Assembly: GCF_009684755.1 (NCBI RefSeq)
Contig: NZ_BLBC01000008.1
Span: 62,001-126,000 of the forward strand
From: Capnocytophaga felis
GTDB taxonomy: Bacteria > Bacteroidota > Bacteroidia > Flavobacteriales > Flavobacteriaceae
Direction: 5' to 3'
Length of the DNA: 64,000 nucleotides
Both the position numbers and the translations under genes were made by a program. The notes beneath the pieces were generated by a model. The model was not told the origin of the DNA and did no database searches. It saw only the letters and a list, made by a program, of their open reading frames with translations. Below are positions 46,677 through 55,060 of this stretch, piece by piece. The number at the start of each line of letters is the position of its first letter. The stretch's first letter is position 1.

Positions 46677-46708
46677 ATTGTCAAGCTAACGGAAAAGATT
46701 TATTTTTG
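46677..46708 (+). promoter_or_regulatory. Promoter of the dtd-TatD pair
   Basis: ATTG (46677-46680), 20-base spacer, TATTTTTG (46701-46708). Confidence 0.6.
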
Positions 46709-46751
46709 TAACTGAAAATGAATGAATCAAAAAAGTAAGTAGAAAATACAA

Positions 46752-47204
46752 ATGAGAGTAGTAATACAACGTGTATCAGAGGCTTCGGTAGTTATTGAAA
46801 ACAAAATAACGTCAAAAATTAACAAAGGATTATTGATTTTGGTTGGCATAGAGGAAGCTGACACTGAAGAAGATATTAAATGGCTTTCGGCAAAGATAGC
46901 CAACCTCCGCATCTTTGATGATGAAAATGGTATAATGAATTTATCTGTTAAAGATATTGATGGTGAAGTTATTGTAGTTTCGCAATTTACCTTGCACGCT
47001 GCTACTAAAAAAGGAAACAGACCAAGTTATATCAAAGCAGCCAAGCCTGATATTTCCGTACCCTTGTATGAGGAGTTCGTTAGGCAGTTACAAAATGATT
47101 TGGGCAAAGAAATAGGCACGGGAGAGTTCGGGGCAGATATGAAAGTGAATTTGTGCAACGATGGTCCCGTAACAATTATCATAGATACCAAAAATAAAGA
47201 ATGA
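46752..47204 (+). CDS. dtd: D-aminoacyl-tRNA deacylase
   Basis: A 150-residue enzyme that removes D-amino acids (and glycine) mischarged on tRNA. Full-length DTD fold with MRVVIQRVSEASVVIE at the start, the SQFTL active-site motif (about residues 78-82) and NDGPVT (about 138-143) near the end, the two halves of the proofreading pocket. Its stop overlaps the ATG of the following TatD gene. Confidence 0.95.
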   Translation: MRVVIQRVSEASVVIENKITSKINKGLLILVGIEEADTEEDIKWLSAKIANLRIFDDENGIMNLSVKDIDGEVIVVSQFTLHAATKKGNRPSYIKAAKPDISVPLYEEFVRQLQNDLGKEIGTGEFGADMKVNLCNDGPVTIIIDTKNKE

Positions 47205-47815
47205 AATTTTTAGACATACATTCGCACAAGCAGAAATCTTCCCACGATACCATCGTTATAAAAAATGAATATCCGCTTACAGCCCAAACTGGTGATTTGT
47301 TCTCTGTCGGGATTCATCCTTGGTATCTGGAAGATTGGCAAAAACAATGGGACGCTCTTGTAAGGGTTGCCAAACATCCTAATTGTGTTGCTATTGGCGA
47401 ATGTGGCTTGGATAAAAACGTCTCGGAAAGTTTGGAATTGCAAGAAAGCATCTTTGAAAAGCATATACAATTATCAGAGACGCTGAAAAAGCCTCTTATT
47501 ATCCATTGTGTGAAAGCATACAGCGAATTGATAGCCTTGAAAAAGAAGTTTCAACCGCATCAAATCTGGATTTTGCACGGGTTTAATAAAAACCAGTCTG
47601 TGGCAGATATGCTTTTGCAAAAAGGAATATATCTTTCTTTCGGGAAAGCGTTACTTACAAACGAGAAATTGCAAAATATATTTAAGGCAATTCCTCAAGG
47701 AAGCTATTTTTTTGAGACGGACGATTCGGATATTAATATTTCTGAAATATATAAAAAAGCACAAGAGTTGAAAGGAGAGATTAAAATTTTTTCTGAAAAA
47801 ATATTTACGCAATAG
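47201..47815 (+). CDS. TatD-family metal-dependent hydrolase
   Basis: A 204-residue TIM-barrel hydrolase, shorter than typical TatD (about 260). Metal ligands seen in order: DIHSH at residues 5-9, GECGLD near 66-71, IIHC near 99-102, ILHGF near 124-128 and ETDDSD near 172-177. TatD proteins are associated with DNase/RNase-type activity, but the substrate of this short form is unknown. Translationally coupled to dtd through an ATGA overlap. Confidence 0.85.
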   Translation: MKFLDIHSHKQKSSHDTIVIKNEYPLTAQTGDLFSVGIHPWYLEDWQKQWDALVRVAKHPNCVAIGECGLDKNVSESLELQESIFEKHIQLSETLKKPLIIHCVKAYSELIALKKKFQPHQIWILHGFNKNQSVADMLLQKGIYLSFGKALLTNEKLQNIFKAIPQGSYFFETDDSDINISEIYKKAQELKGEIKIFSEKIFTQ

Positions 47816-47876
47816 TTTGATAATCAGAAGTTTTTTATTTTTTTCTGAAAAAAATACACAAAACAACAATATTTAT

Positions 47877-47907
47877 TTTGTTAGTTTGAAAAAAGTTTCT
47901 ATATTTG
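47877..47907 (+). promoter_or_regulatory. Promoter of tRNA-Phe
   Basis: TTTG (47877-47880), 19-base spacer, TATATTTG (47900-47907); 21 bases before the tRNA. A textbook match to the phylum consensus. Confidence 0.8.
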
Positions 47908-47928
47908 CACTCGCAAAGCAGAACAACT

Positions 47929-48001
47929 GGTACCTTAGCTCAGTTGGTAGAGCAAAGGACTGAAAATCCTTGTGTCCCTGGTTCGATTCCTGGAGGTACC
48001 A
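47929..48001 (+). tRNA. tRNA-Phe (anticodon GAA)
   Basis: A 73-base cloverleaf: acceptor stem GGTACCT / AGGTACC, D-arm with AGCTCAGTTGGTAGAGC, anticodon arm with GAA at 47962-47964, and T-arm with GGTTCGATTCC. The discriminator is A at 48001; the CCA end is not encoded and would be added after transcription. A terminator follows at 48055. Confidence 0.97.
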
Positions 48002-48054
48002 CGAGATCTTCTTCATAGAGGAAATTTTTCATATTTTTAAGGATTAGGAATTGC

Positions 48055-48083
48055 AAAAACCACAGTGAAAGCTGTGGTTTTTG
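48055..48083 (+). terminator. Terminator after tRNA-Phe
   Basis: Stem AAAAACCACAG / CTGTGGTTTTT with loop TGAAAG and a T-run. Confidence 0.9.
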
Positions 48084-48122
48084 TTTTTTTATTCAATGGT
48101 TAAATTTATTTCATTATTCTTC

Positions 48123-48153
48123 TTGCTGAAAAAGATATTAATTCGTACTTTTA
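48123..48153 (+). promoter_or_regulatory. Promoter of the glycogen synthase-phosphorylase gene
   Basis: TTG (48123-48125), 20-base spacer, TACTTTTA (48146-48153), one mismatch in the -7 box. Confidence 0.5.
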
Positions 48154-48207
48154 CCTCTTGAAAAATTGTAAAAAAGATAGTTAATAATAGCAATAACATT
48201 TTAAATT

Positions 48208-51200
48208 ATGCCAACAAAAAAACTAACATTAAACCCTGATTATGTTTTTGAAACAAGTTGGGAAGTGTGTAATAAAGTAGGAGGGATTCATACCGTTATT
48301 TCAACCAAAGCGTTGAGTATCAAAAAGAAATTCAAAAATAAATATATTCTCATTGGTCCGGATGTTTGGCAACATACTGAAAACAAGGAGTTTGTTGAGA
48401 ATAAAGAATTGTTCAAATCGTGGAAAATAAAAGCGGAAAGTGAAGGTTTGCGTGTTCGTGTGGGAAATTGGAACATTCCGGGCAACCCGATAGTAATTTT
48501 GGTTGATTTTACACGATACATCAGCAACAAAAATGAAATTTTACGTTATTATTGGGATACTTACAAGTTAGATTCACTCAATAGCTCGTGGGATTACATC
48601 GAATCGGTGCTTTTCGGATACGCTTCAGCAAAGGTTATAGAAAGTTTTGTGAAATTCAACACTGCTTCACGTGAGAATGTTCTTTGTCATTTCCACGAGT
48701 GGATGACAGGAAGCGGAGTGCTTTATATTGAAGACAAAATGCCAAAAATAGGCTCTGTTTTCACCACACACGCAACGGTAGTTGGTCGTTCAATTGCAGG
48801 AAATGGGTATCCACTTTATGACAATATGAAAGGTTATAACCCTGAAGAAATGGCATACCGATTTGGCGTTCAACATAAGCATTTCTTAGAGAAAATTGCT
48901 GCAAAAACCGCTGATACATTTACTACCGTTAGCGAGCTTACAGCCAATGAAGCATTACATTTCTTAGGACGAAAAACAGATATCATTACTCCGAACGGGT
49001 TTGAAGATTCTATCGTTCCGACAAAAGCCTTTGATGAAAAACGTAAAGAGGCTAAAAAACAGCTCCATAAGGTAGCACAAGCACTCGTGGGGTATTCCAT
49101 AAACGAGAATACAAAAATTATAGCAATTAGCGGAAGATATGAGTTCCGCAATAAAGGAATTGACGCTTTTATCGATTCGTTAGGAGCATTAAACCGAAAT
49201 GCAAAGAATAAGAAAGAATTACTTGCTTTCGTTTTGATTCCTACAGCTCACGAGGCTGTAAATCAAGGGTTGTTACATAATTTGGAAAATCCGCAACAGG
49301 CGAAAGAAAATGAACAAAAACATCTTACGCATTATTTGTCAGACACTTACAATGATCAAATTTTGCGAAGAATTCAAGAACAACAGCTTTTCAATCGTAA
49401 AGAAGACAAGGTAAAAGTTATTTTCTGTCCAAGTTATTTGAACGGAAATGACGGTGTGTTCAATTTGTCTTATTACGATTTGCTTATCGGGATAGATGGA
49501 ACTGTTTTCCCTTCATATTACGAGCCTTGGGGCTATACGCCTTTGGAAAGTTTGGCTTTCAAAGTACCCACTGTAACTACATCATTATCAGGGTTTGGTA
49601 AATGGGTAGAACAATATTATCCTGAAAAACAGAATGCCATTGAAGTTATTTCACGTAATGACGGAAATTATGGAGATGTAGTAGCAGAAATTACTAAAAA
49701 CATCATTTCGCTTTTGCAAATGAAAGACGAAGATTTTGAAACTTTGCGTGAAACGGCTAAAAAAGTTTCGGAAATAGCATTATGGAAAAATCTAAGTCAG
49801 CATTATTTAAAAAGCTACGAACTTACACTGACAAACATTGAAGACAGAATTATTAATTTACCAAACATTGATACAGAAAGTTCGTCCGCTTTAGAGAAAA
49901 GTAAAATGGTTAATACTCCTGTGTGGCGTAACATTATTATTCACAGAGCTATACCAAAAGCATTGCAACCACTTGAAGAACTTGCTAAAAACTTATGGTG
50001 GTGCTGGAATAATGAAGCTTCGGAATTATTCTATAATATTGACCCGGTGAAGTGGCTTGATTCACGCAAAAATCCGATTGCATTACTTGACACAATTCCG
50101 CTTTCTCGATACAAAGAGTTAGAAAACGATGCTGCTTTTATGAAAAAATTGTCAAAAGTGTATGATGATTTTCAGCATTATATGGCAAAAAAGGTAGAAA
50201 TGCAAAGTCCTTCTGTGGCTTATTTTAGTATGGAGTATGGATTGCATTCTTCATTAAAAATTTACTCAGGCGGATTGGGAATTCTGGCAGGAGATTACTT
50301 GAAAGAAGCCAGTGACAAAGCTACAAAAATAACGGGTGTTGGTTTGTTGTATCGTTACGGATATTTCACACAAAAATTATCTTCTGCAGGAAATCAAGAG
50401 GCTGATTATGAAGCACAAGACTTTTCTAAAATTCCCGTAACTCCTGTAACTGAGCCTAACGGAAAATGGCTAATCGTGTCAGTTGATTTGCCTCAACGAA
50501 CGCTCTATGCACGGGTTTGGCGTGTTGATGTAGGTAGAATTGAATTGTATTTATTAGATACTGATTTTGAAGATAATAGAGAAGACGACCGATTTGTAAC
50601 GCATCATTTGTACGGTGGCGATTGGGAAAATCGTTTGAAACAAGAAATGCTTTTAGGTTTAGGAGGAATCAAAATGTTGCGTAAACTGGGCATTGATGCT
50701 GAAGTGTATCATTGCAATGAAGGACACGCGGCGTTTATTGGTTTAGAGCGACTTAGAGAATACATCCAAAATGATAATTTGTCATTCTCCGAGGCGATGG
50801 AAGTAGTGCGTGCATCATCATTATTTACAACTCACACGCCGGTTCCTGCAGGACACGATTTCTTTGAAGAAGGAATGTTACGTGCTTATATTGAGAACTA
50901 TACAGAAAAACTACACGTGAATTGGGAACAAATTTTGGCTTTGGGTAAAGTGGATTTATATAACCCAAGAGAAAAATTCTCGATGAGTAATTTGGCTGCA
51001 AATCTTTCTCAGGAAGTAAACGGAGTGAGTTGGTTACACGGAGAAGTCAGCCGAGATATTTTCAAATATTTGTGGCCTGGATATATGCCTGAGGAATTGC
51101 ATATCAGTTATGTAACCAACGGTGTACATAAACCAACGTGGACGGCAGGTTTGTGGAAAGAAATTGAAAATGAAGTTTTTGGAGAAGATTTCAAAACACA

Positions 51201-52452
51201 TACTTATGACCCGAAAAGCTTTGAGGGAATCTATAAGGTTTCCGATAAACGCATTTGGGAAGTAAAAACCGAATTGCGTGCCAAACTTCTAAGACGTGTG
51301 GAACAGAAATTACGTTTAGAAAAAAACACGCCGTATTTCTCTCCAAAACAGCTAATTGAAATCAAAGAGAACTTACGTAAGGATATTCTGACAATTGGTT
51401 TTGCTCGTCGTTTTGCAACTTACAAGCGAGCACATTTGCTATTTACAAATGTTGACCGATTAGATAAAATTGTGAATAATCCGGAGCGTCCCGTACAGTT
51501 TATTTTTGCCGGAAAAGCTCATCCGGCCGATAAAGCGGGGCAAGATTTGATAAAACACATCGTTGAAATATCTAAATTGCCACAATTCTTAGGGAAAATT
51601 CTTTTCATCCCGAATTATGATATGGAATTGGCTCGTCATATGGTTCAAGGTGTCGATGTATGGATGAATACGCCTACACGTCCGCAAGAGGCTTCAGGAA
51701 CCAGTGGTGAAAAGGCTGCAATGAATGGTGTGATGCACTTCAGCGTACTCGACGGATGGTGGGTAGAAGGTTACCGCGAAGATGCCGGATGGGCGTTGCC
51801 AATGGAGCGAGCTTACGAAAATCAAGAGTATCAAAATGAAATGGATGCCGAAACGATTTACAATATCATTGAAGATGAAATAGCTCCAGCCTTCTATGAA
51901 AAAGATAGAGACGGAATTTCGCAAAGATGGTGTTCCTTTATTAAAAATACAATCGCCAAAGTAGCTGTAAACTTTACAACTACAAGAATGCTAACGGATT
52001 ACGAAAATCAGTATTATTATCCGATGAGTGAACGTGCAGCAAGTTTGAAAAAAGATAATTACGCAACGGCGATAGAGATTTCTGCTTGGAAACGTAAAGT
52101 AAGTCAAGAGTGGGACAATATCAAAGTGGTTGAAGTAATTACACCGAATAAAAACAAACAAATTATTTCGATTGGTAAAAATTATAGAGGAGAAATCACT
52201 TTGGATATCGGAGAGTTGAAAGTCAGCGATATTGGTGTGGAATTGGTTATTGCCAAGGAAGATAAGGACGGACGTATAAAAGTAGTAGATAAGAAAGAAT
52301 TTACCGCTGTTTCGCAAGAAGGAAATAAAGGTGTTTATGTACTTGAAGTAGTTACGGATTATCCCGGTTCGTTACAATTAGCAGTACGAATTTTCCCTAA
52401 AAATGACTTACTTCCTCACCGTCAGGATTTTGCTTTGGTTAAATGGTTGTAA
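48208..52452 (+). CDS. Glycogen synthase (GT3) / alpha-glucan phosphorylase (GT35) fusion
   Basis: A 1414-residue cytoplasmic protein joining two opposed activities. Residues about 1-560 resemble the eukaryote-type GT3 glycogen synthase: WEVCNKVGGIHTVISTKA near the start and YYEPWGYTPLE at 437-447. From about M567 the sequence is an alpha-glucan phosphorylase of the short (GlgP) type: YFSMEYGLHSSLKIYSGGLG, then EASGTSGEKAAMNG with the predicted pyridoxal-phosphate lysine at 1169, and VLDGWWVEG. About 130 residues of beta-rich tail follow. Comparable fusions occur in Bacteroides and flavobacteria. It is monocistronic; other glycogen genes are not in this window. Confidence 0.92.
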   Translation: MPTKKLTLNPDYVFETSWEVCNKVGGIHTVISTKALSIKKKFKNKYILIGPDVWQHTENKEFVENKELFKSWKIKAESEGLRVRVGNWNIPGNPIVILVDFTRYISNKNEILRYYWDTYKLDSLNSSWDYIESVLFGYASAKVIESFVKFNTASRENVLCHFHEWMTGSGVLYIEDKMPKIGSVFTTHATVVGRSIAGNGYPLYDNMKGYNPEEMAYRFGVQHKHFLEKIAAKTADTFTTVSELTANEALHFLGRKTDIITPNGFEDSIVPTKAFDEKRKEAKKQLHKVAQALVGYSINENTKIIAISGRYEFRNKGIDAFIDSLGALNRNAKNKKELLAFVLIPTAHEAVNQGLLHNLENPQQAKENEQKHLTHYLSDTYNDQILRRIQEQQLFNRKEDKVKVIFCPSYLNGNDGVFNLSYYDLLIGIDGTVFPSYYEPWGYTPLESLAFKVPTVTTSLSGFGKWVEQYYPEKQNAIEVISRNDGNYGDVVAEITKNIISLLQMKDEDFETLRETAKKVSEIALWKNLSQHYLKSYELTLTNIEDRIINLPNIDTESSSALEKSKMVNTPVWRNIIIHRAIPKALQPLEELAKNLWWCWNNEASELFYNIDPVKWLDSRKNPIALLDTIPLSRYKELENDAAFMKKLSKVYDDFQHYMAKKVEMQSPSVAYFSMEYGLHSSLKIYSGGLGILAGDYLKEASDKATKITGVGLLYRYGYFTQKLSSAGNQEADYEAQDFSKIPVTPVTEPNGKWLIVSVDLPQRTLYARVWRVDVGRIELYLLDTDFEDNREDDRFVTHHLYGGDWENRLKQEMLLGLGGIKMLRKLGIDAEVYHCNEGHAAFIGLERLREYIQNDNLSFSEAMEVVRASSLFTTHTPVPAGHDFFEEGMLRAYIENYTEKLHVNWEQILALGKVDLYNPREKFSMSNLAANLSQEVNGVSWLHGEVSRDIFKYLWPGYMPEELHISYVTNGVHKPTWTAGLWKEIENEVFGEDFKTHTYDPKSFEGIYKVSDKRIWEVKTELRAKLLRRVEQKLRLEKNTPYFSPKQLIEIKENLRKDILTIGFARRFATYKRAHLLFTNVDRLDKIVNNPERPVQFIFAGKAHPADKAGQDLIKHIVEISKLPQFLGKILFIPNYDMELARHMVQGVDVWMNTPTRPQEASGTSGEKAAMNGVMHFSVLDGWWVEGYREDAGWALPMERAYENQEYQNEMDAETIYNIIEDEIAPAFYEKDRDGISQRWCSFIKNTIAKVAVNFTTTRMLTDYENQYYYPMSERAASLKKDNYATAIEISAWKRKVSQEWDNIKVVEVITPNKNKQIISIGKNYRGEITLDIGELKVSDIGVELVIAKEDKDGRIKVVDKKEFTAVSQEGNKGVYVLEVVTDYPGSLQLAVRIFPKNDLLPHRQDFALVKWL

Positions 52453-52475
52453 AAGATTTGTTTCTTTAATATAAT

Positions 52476-52506
52476 AAAAGGCGTTAGAATTTTTCTAACG
52501 CCTTTT
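52476..52506. terminator. Bidirectional terminator after the glycogen gene
   Basis: Perfect stem AAAAGGCGTTAGAA / TTCTAACGCCTTTT, shared with the convergent nitroreductase gene. Confidence 0.92.
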
Positions 52507-52527
52507 GCTATTTATCATTTTGAGATT

Positions 52528-53124
52528 TTATAATTCAAAAACAATTTCCTCCAAAGGTAAACGAGATTTCGGATTTTTACTGGGTTGGTTGCTGTCATTT
52601 GGGTCACGATAACCGATTGCCACAGCAAAAAGTGTTTTATAACCATCTTGCTTCAAGATTTCATCGTATTTCTCTAATTGAATTCCTTCCATCGGAGTGC
52701 TGTCAATATCCATTGACGCACAAGCACTTAAAAAGTAACCCAACGAAATATACACTTGCCGATGTAACCATTTCTTTATGGCTTCTTCACCTTTAGGTTT
52801 TACATTTTGAAAATAATAATTGATTTGTCCTTCAAGTAAATACTTCCGGATTTGACTCTCAAATTTTTCAAGATTATCGAATCCTAAAAAAACAACCAAA
52901 TGGCTTGCATTGTTGATTTTTGGTTCGTTAAAGAAAGAGAACTTCGCTAATTCTTGTTTTTTCTTCTCATCAGATACAAAAATGAATCGCCAAGGCTGTG
53001 AATTTATTGAAGATGGTGCTAAGCGTAAAATTTCTTTCAAACTTTCTATCTTTTCTTCAGAAATTTTTTTGCCTTGATAAACCTTTGTTGTGTATCTATT
53101 TTTTGCTAAATCTAAAAAATTCAT
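52528..53124 (-). CDS. NfsB-like nitroreductase family protein
   Basis: A 198-residue flavoprotein of the nitroreductase fold, likely FMN-dependent and using NAD(P)H. The N-terminal RYTTKVYQGKKIS and the FMN-binding LAPSSINSQPWRF match the family; the middle ISLGYFLSACASMDIDSTPMEG covers the usual substrate-side helix, and GYRDPNDSNQPSKNPKSRLP the C-terminal NAD(P)H/flavin segment. The physiological substrate is unknown. Single gene. Confidence 0.9.
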   Translation of the reverse strand: MNFLDLAKNRYTTKVYQGKKISEEKIESLKEILRLAPSSINSQPWRFIFVSDEKKKQELAKFSFFNEPKINNASHLVVFLGFDNLEKFESQIRKYLLEGQINYYFQNVKPKGEEAIKKWLHRQVYISLGYFLSACASMDIDSTPMEGIQLEKYDEILKQDGYKTLFAVAIGYRDPNDSNQPSKNPKSRLPLEEIVFEL

Positions 53125-53161
53125 AATTATTTGATTTGTATATTTATTTTGTATGAAGCTA

Positions 53162-53169
53162 CAAAGGTA
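53162..53169 (-). promoter_or_regulatory. -7 box of the nitroreductase promoter
   Basis: TACCTTTG on the minus strand, 37 bases upstream of the start codon. No clear TTTG at the right distance; the upstream region overlaps the end of the neighbouring terminator. Confidence 0.5.
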
Positions 53170-53197
53170 GCATTTATTTTTGTGATTGCAGATAAAA

Positions 53198-53240
53198 AAA
53201 GATAAACAGTAGGAAGAGTGTATATCTACTGTTTATCTTT
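53198..53240 (-). terminator. Terminator of the third SusC/SusD operon
   Basis: Perfect 15-base stem AAAGATAAACAGTAG / CTACTGTTTATCTTT followed on the minus strand by T-rich sequence. Confidence 0.9.
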
Positions 53241-53274
53241 ATGAAAGTATAAAATTATTTTTTATAACAAGAAA

Positions 53275-55050
53275 TTACTTAGTTGGATTTTGTGTCAATG
53301 TGCCTGGATATGAATTTATTGCTGTTTGAGGTATGTAATAAACAACACGATAATCGCTTGCTGAAATATCAGTTAAAGCATCGTGAGGTCCGGGATAATG
53401 ACGTGTAAGCGATTTTCCGTTTCTAAATACATCGTAACTGCGTTCAGCTTGGAAAGCTAATTCTAATTGTCTTTCTTTATCTATCAATTCGCTAGCATTT
53501 GAAGCATTTAACATTGGATAACTTCCACCTATGATGGAACGTTCACGAATTGTATTTAAGTCAGTTAGGGCTTCTCCATAACGTCCTAATTTGGCATAAG
53601 CCTCAGCTCGGTTAAGGTAAATTTCTCCTAATCGAGAAATTACAGGTGAATGCAAATGTGAATCTTCTCCCTCACGAGAACATTTTGCTATGTAAAACAT
53701 TGGGTAAGAACGATTTAGTTTCATTAGGTCGTCAATAACTCCTTGGCAAACTTCGTTGTTATAATTAATGCTGTAAATGCCTTCTTGAGCATTTACCGCA
53801 GTAATTGTAAATGAAGTGGTTGTATCTCCAGTTTTAATGGTACAAGTTGGAGTTTTTAGGCGGTCATTTTCGTAATCGTAGTCAACAGGAGCTTGTATGT
53901 ATCCGTATCCTGTTTGTTCTTTTTCTTTATTGAATGTTTTATGAATGAAACGGAAAACTTTTTGCTTGAAAACTTCTTCTTTCCCATTTATAGTGATTTT
54001 TACCTTAGGGACATCATATTGAGGTTCAATAAAACTTGCTCTGGCATCGACAATTTTGTTTTTTGCCCAATCATTACGTCCTGTTTCGTTGAGCAAGTCA
54101 ATGTACTTGGCACTGGCATACATTTCGCCCCAACCCATTCCGCCGATGTTAGCATACATTCCACCAATACCATAGTAGTGGTCGTAGCCAGAAAATTCAG
54201 TCGCAACTCTCTTAATTACGAAGATTGATTCTTTGTTGTTTTCTGGTGTTAATGTATTGTACCTCATAAAAGTTTGACGGTCAAGCAAAGTGTATTTTCC
54301 TGAATCAATGACTTTAGTAGCATAATCAACAGATAGTTGAGCATAATTTGTGTTTGGGGTTTTGTAAGTTCCTGACATATAAAGATATACTCTTGATAAA
54401 AGAGCCTGAGCCGCTTCTTTTGAAGCATAGGCATTTCCTCTTTGACGAGTGATTAACTCTTCTGCTTTTAACAAGTCTTTAATGGCTTGCTCATAGGTTT
54501 CTTTTACGGAAGAACGATCAGGTAAAGTCAAATTAACCAAATCTTTAGGCGTTCCATTAACAATAGGCACTCCTAAATTTGTTTCAGGCGATTGAAAATA
54601 AGGACGCCCATAAGCTCTTGAAAGGTAGAAATACATCATTCCTCTCAAGAAATAACATTCTCCTAATTTATTTTTAGTTTCCGTAGAAGCTGTTTCTTCA
54701 GGGATTAACTTGATGATATTCGATGCCTGTGCGATAACTTTATAGCCACTGTCCCAAAATGATTGAAGGCGACCATTGTTTGGTGTTCGTGAATATGAAA
54801 TAAATTCATAAAAAGAATCGGTTGAAGCTCCTCGTATCATCATATTATCACCAGCATACTCACCGCAACGGTGCATCACATCCGACCAGCCTTTCATTTG
54901 TGCGTAACAACCGTTAAGCAATCCGTCAAGTGAACTATCAGGGTCTTCTGTTATTTTTTCCGAAGGCATACTTCCGTGAGGAAATCTATCAATGTCACAA
55001 GAAGATAGACCCATAACAACTATTACAAGTATGTATATTATATTTTTCAT
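53275..55050 (-). CDS. SusD/RagB family outer-membrane lipoprotein (third pair)
   Basis: A 591-residue SusD protein, longer than most, with lipobox LSSC (Cys 18) and mature start DIDRFPHG. SusD helices are visible: LGECYFLRGMMYFYLSRAYGR near residue 128, PVISRLGEIYLNRAEAYAKLG near 470 and QLELAFQAERSYDVFRNGK near 525. Between about 350 and 430 there is an extra beta-rich stretch, perhaps an added ligand-binding module. It partners the SusC protein upstream; if that gene is switched off, this protein would also lose its transporter. Confidence 0.88.
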   Translation of the reverse strand: MKNIIYILVIVVMGLSSCDIDRFPHGSMPSEKITEDPDSSLDGLLNGCYAQMKGWSDVMHRCGEYAGDNMMIRGASTDSFYEFISYSRTPNNGRLQSFWDSGYKVIAQASNIIKLIPEETASTETKNKLGECYFLRGMMYFYLSRAYGRPYFQSPETNLGVPIVNGTPKDLVNLTLPDRSSVKETYEQAIKDLLKAEELITRQRGNAYASKEAAQALLSRVYLYMSGTYKTPNTNYAQLSVDYATKVIDSGKYTLLDRQTFMRYNTLTPENNKESIFVIKRVATEFSGYDHYYGIGGMYANIGGMGWGEMYASAKYIDLLNETGRNDWAKNKIVDARASFIEPQYDVPKVKITINGKEEVFKQKVFRFIHKTFNKEKEQTGYGYIQAPVDYDYENDRLKTPTCTIKTGDTTTSFTITAVNAQEGIYSINYNNEVCQGVIDDLMKLNRSYPMFYIAKCSREGEDSHLHSPVISRLGEIYLNRAEAYAKLGRYGEALTDLNTIRERSIIGGSYPMLNASNASELIDKERQLELAFQAERSYDVFRNGKSLTRHYPGPHDALTDISASDYRVVYYIPQTAINSYPGTLTQNPTK

Positions 55051-55060
55051 AATGTTTATT

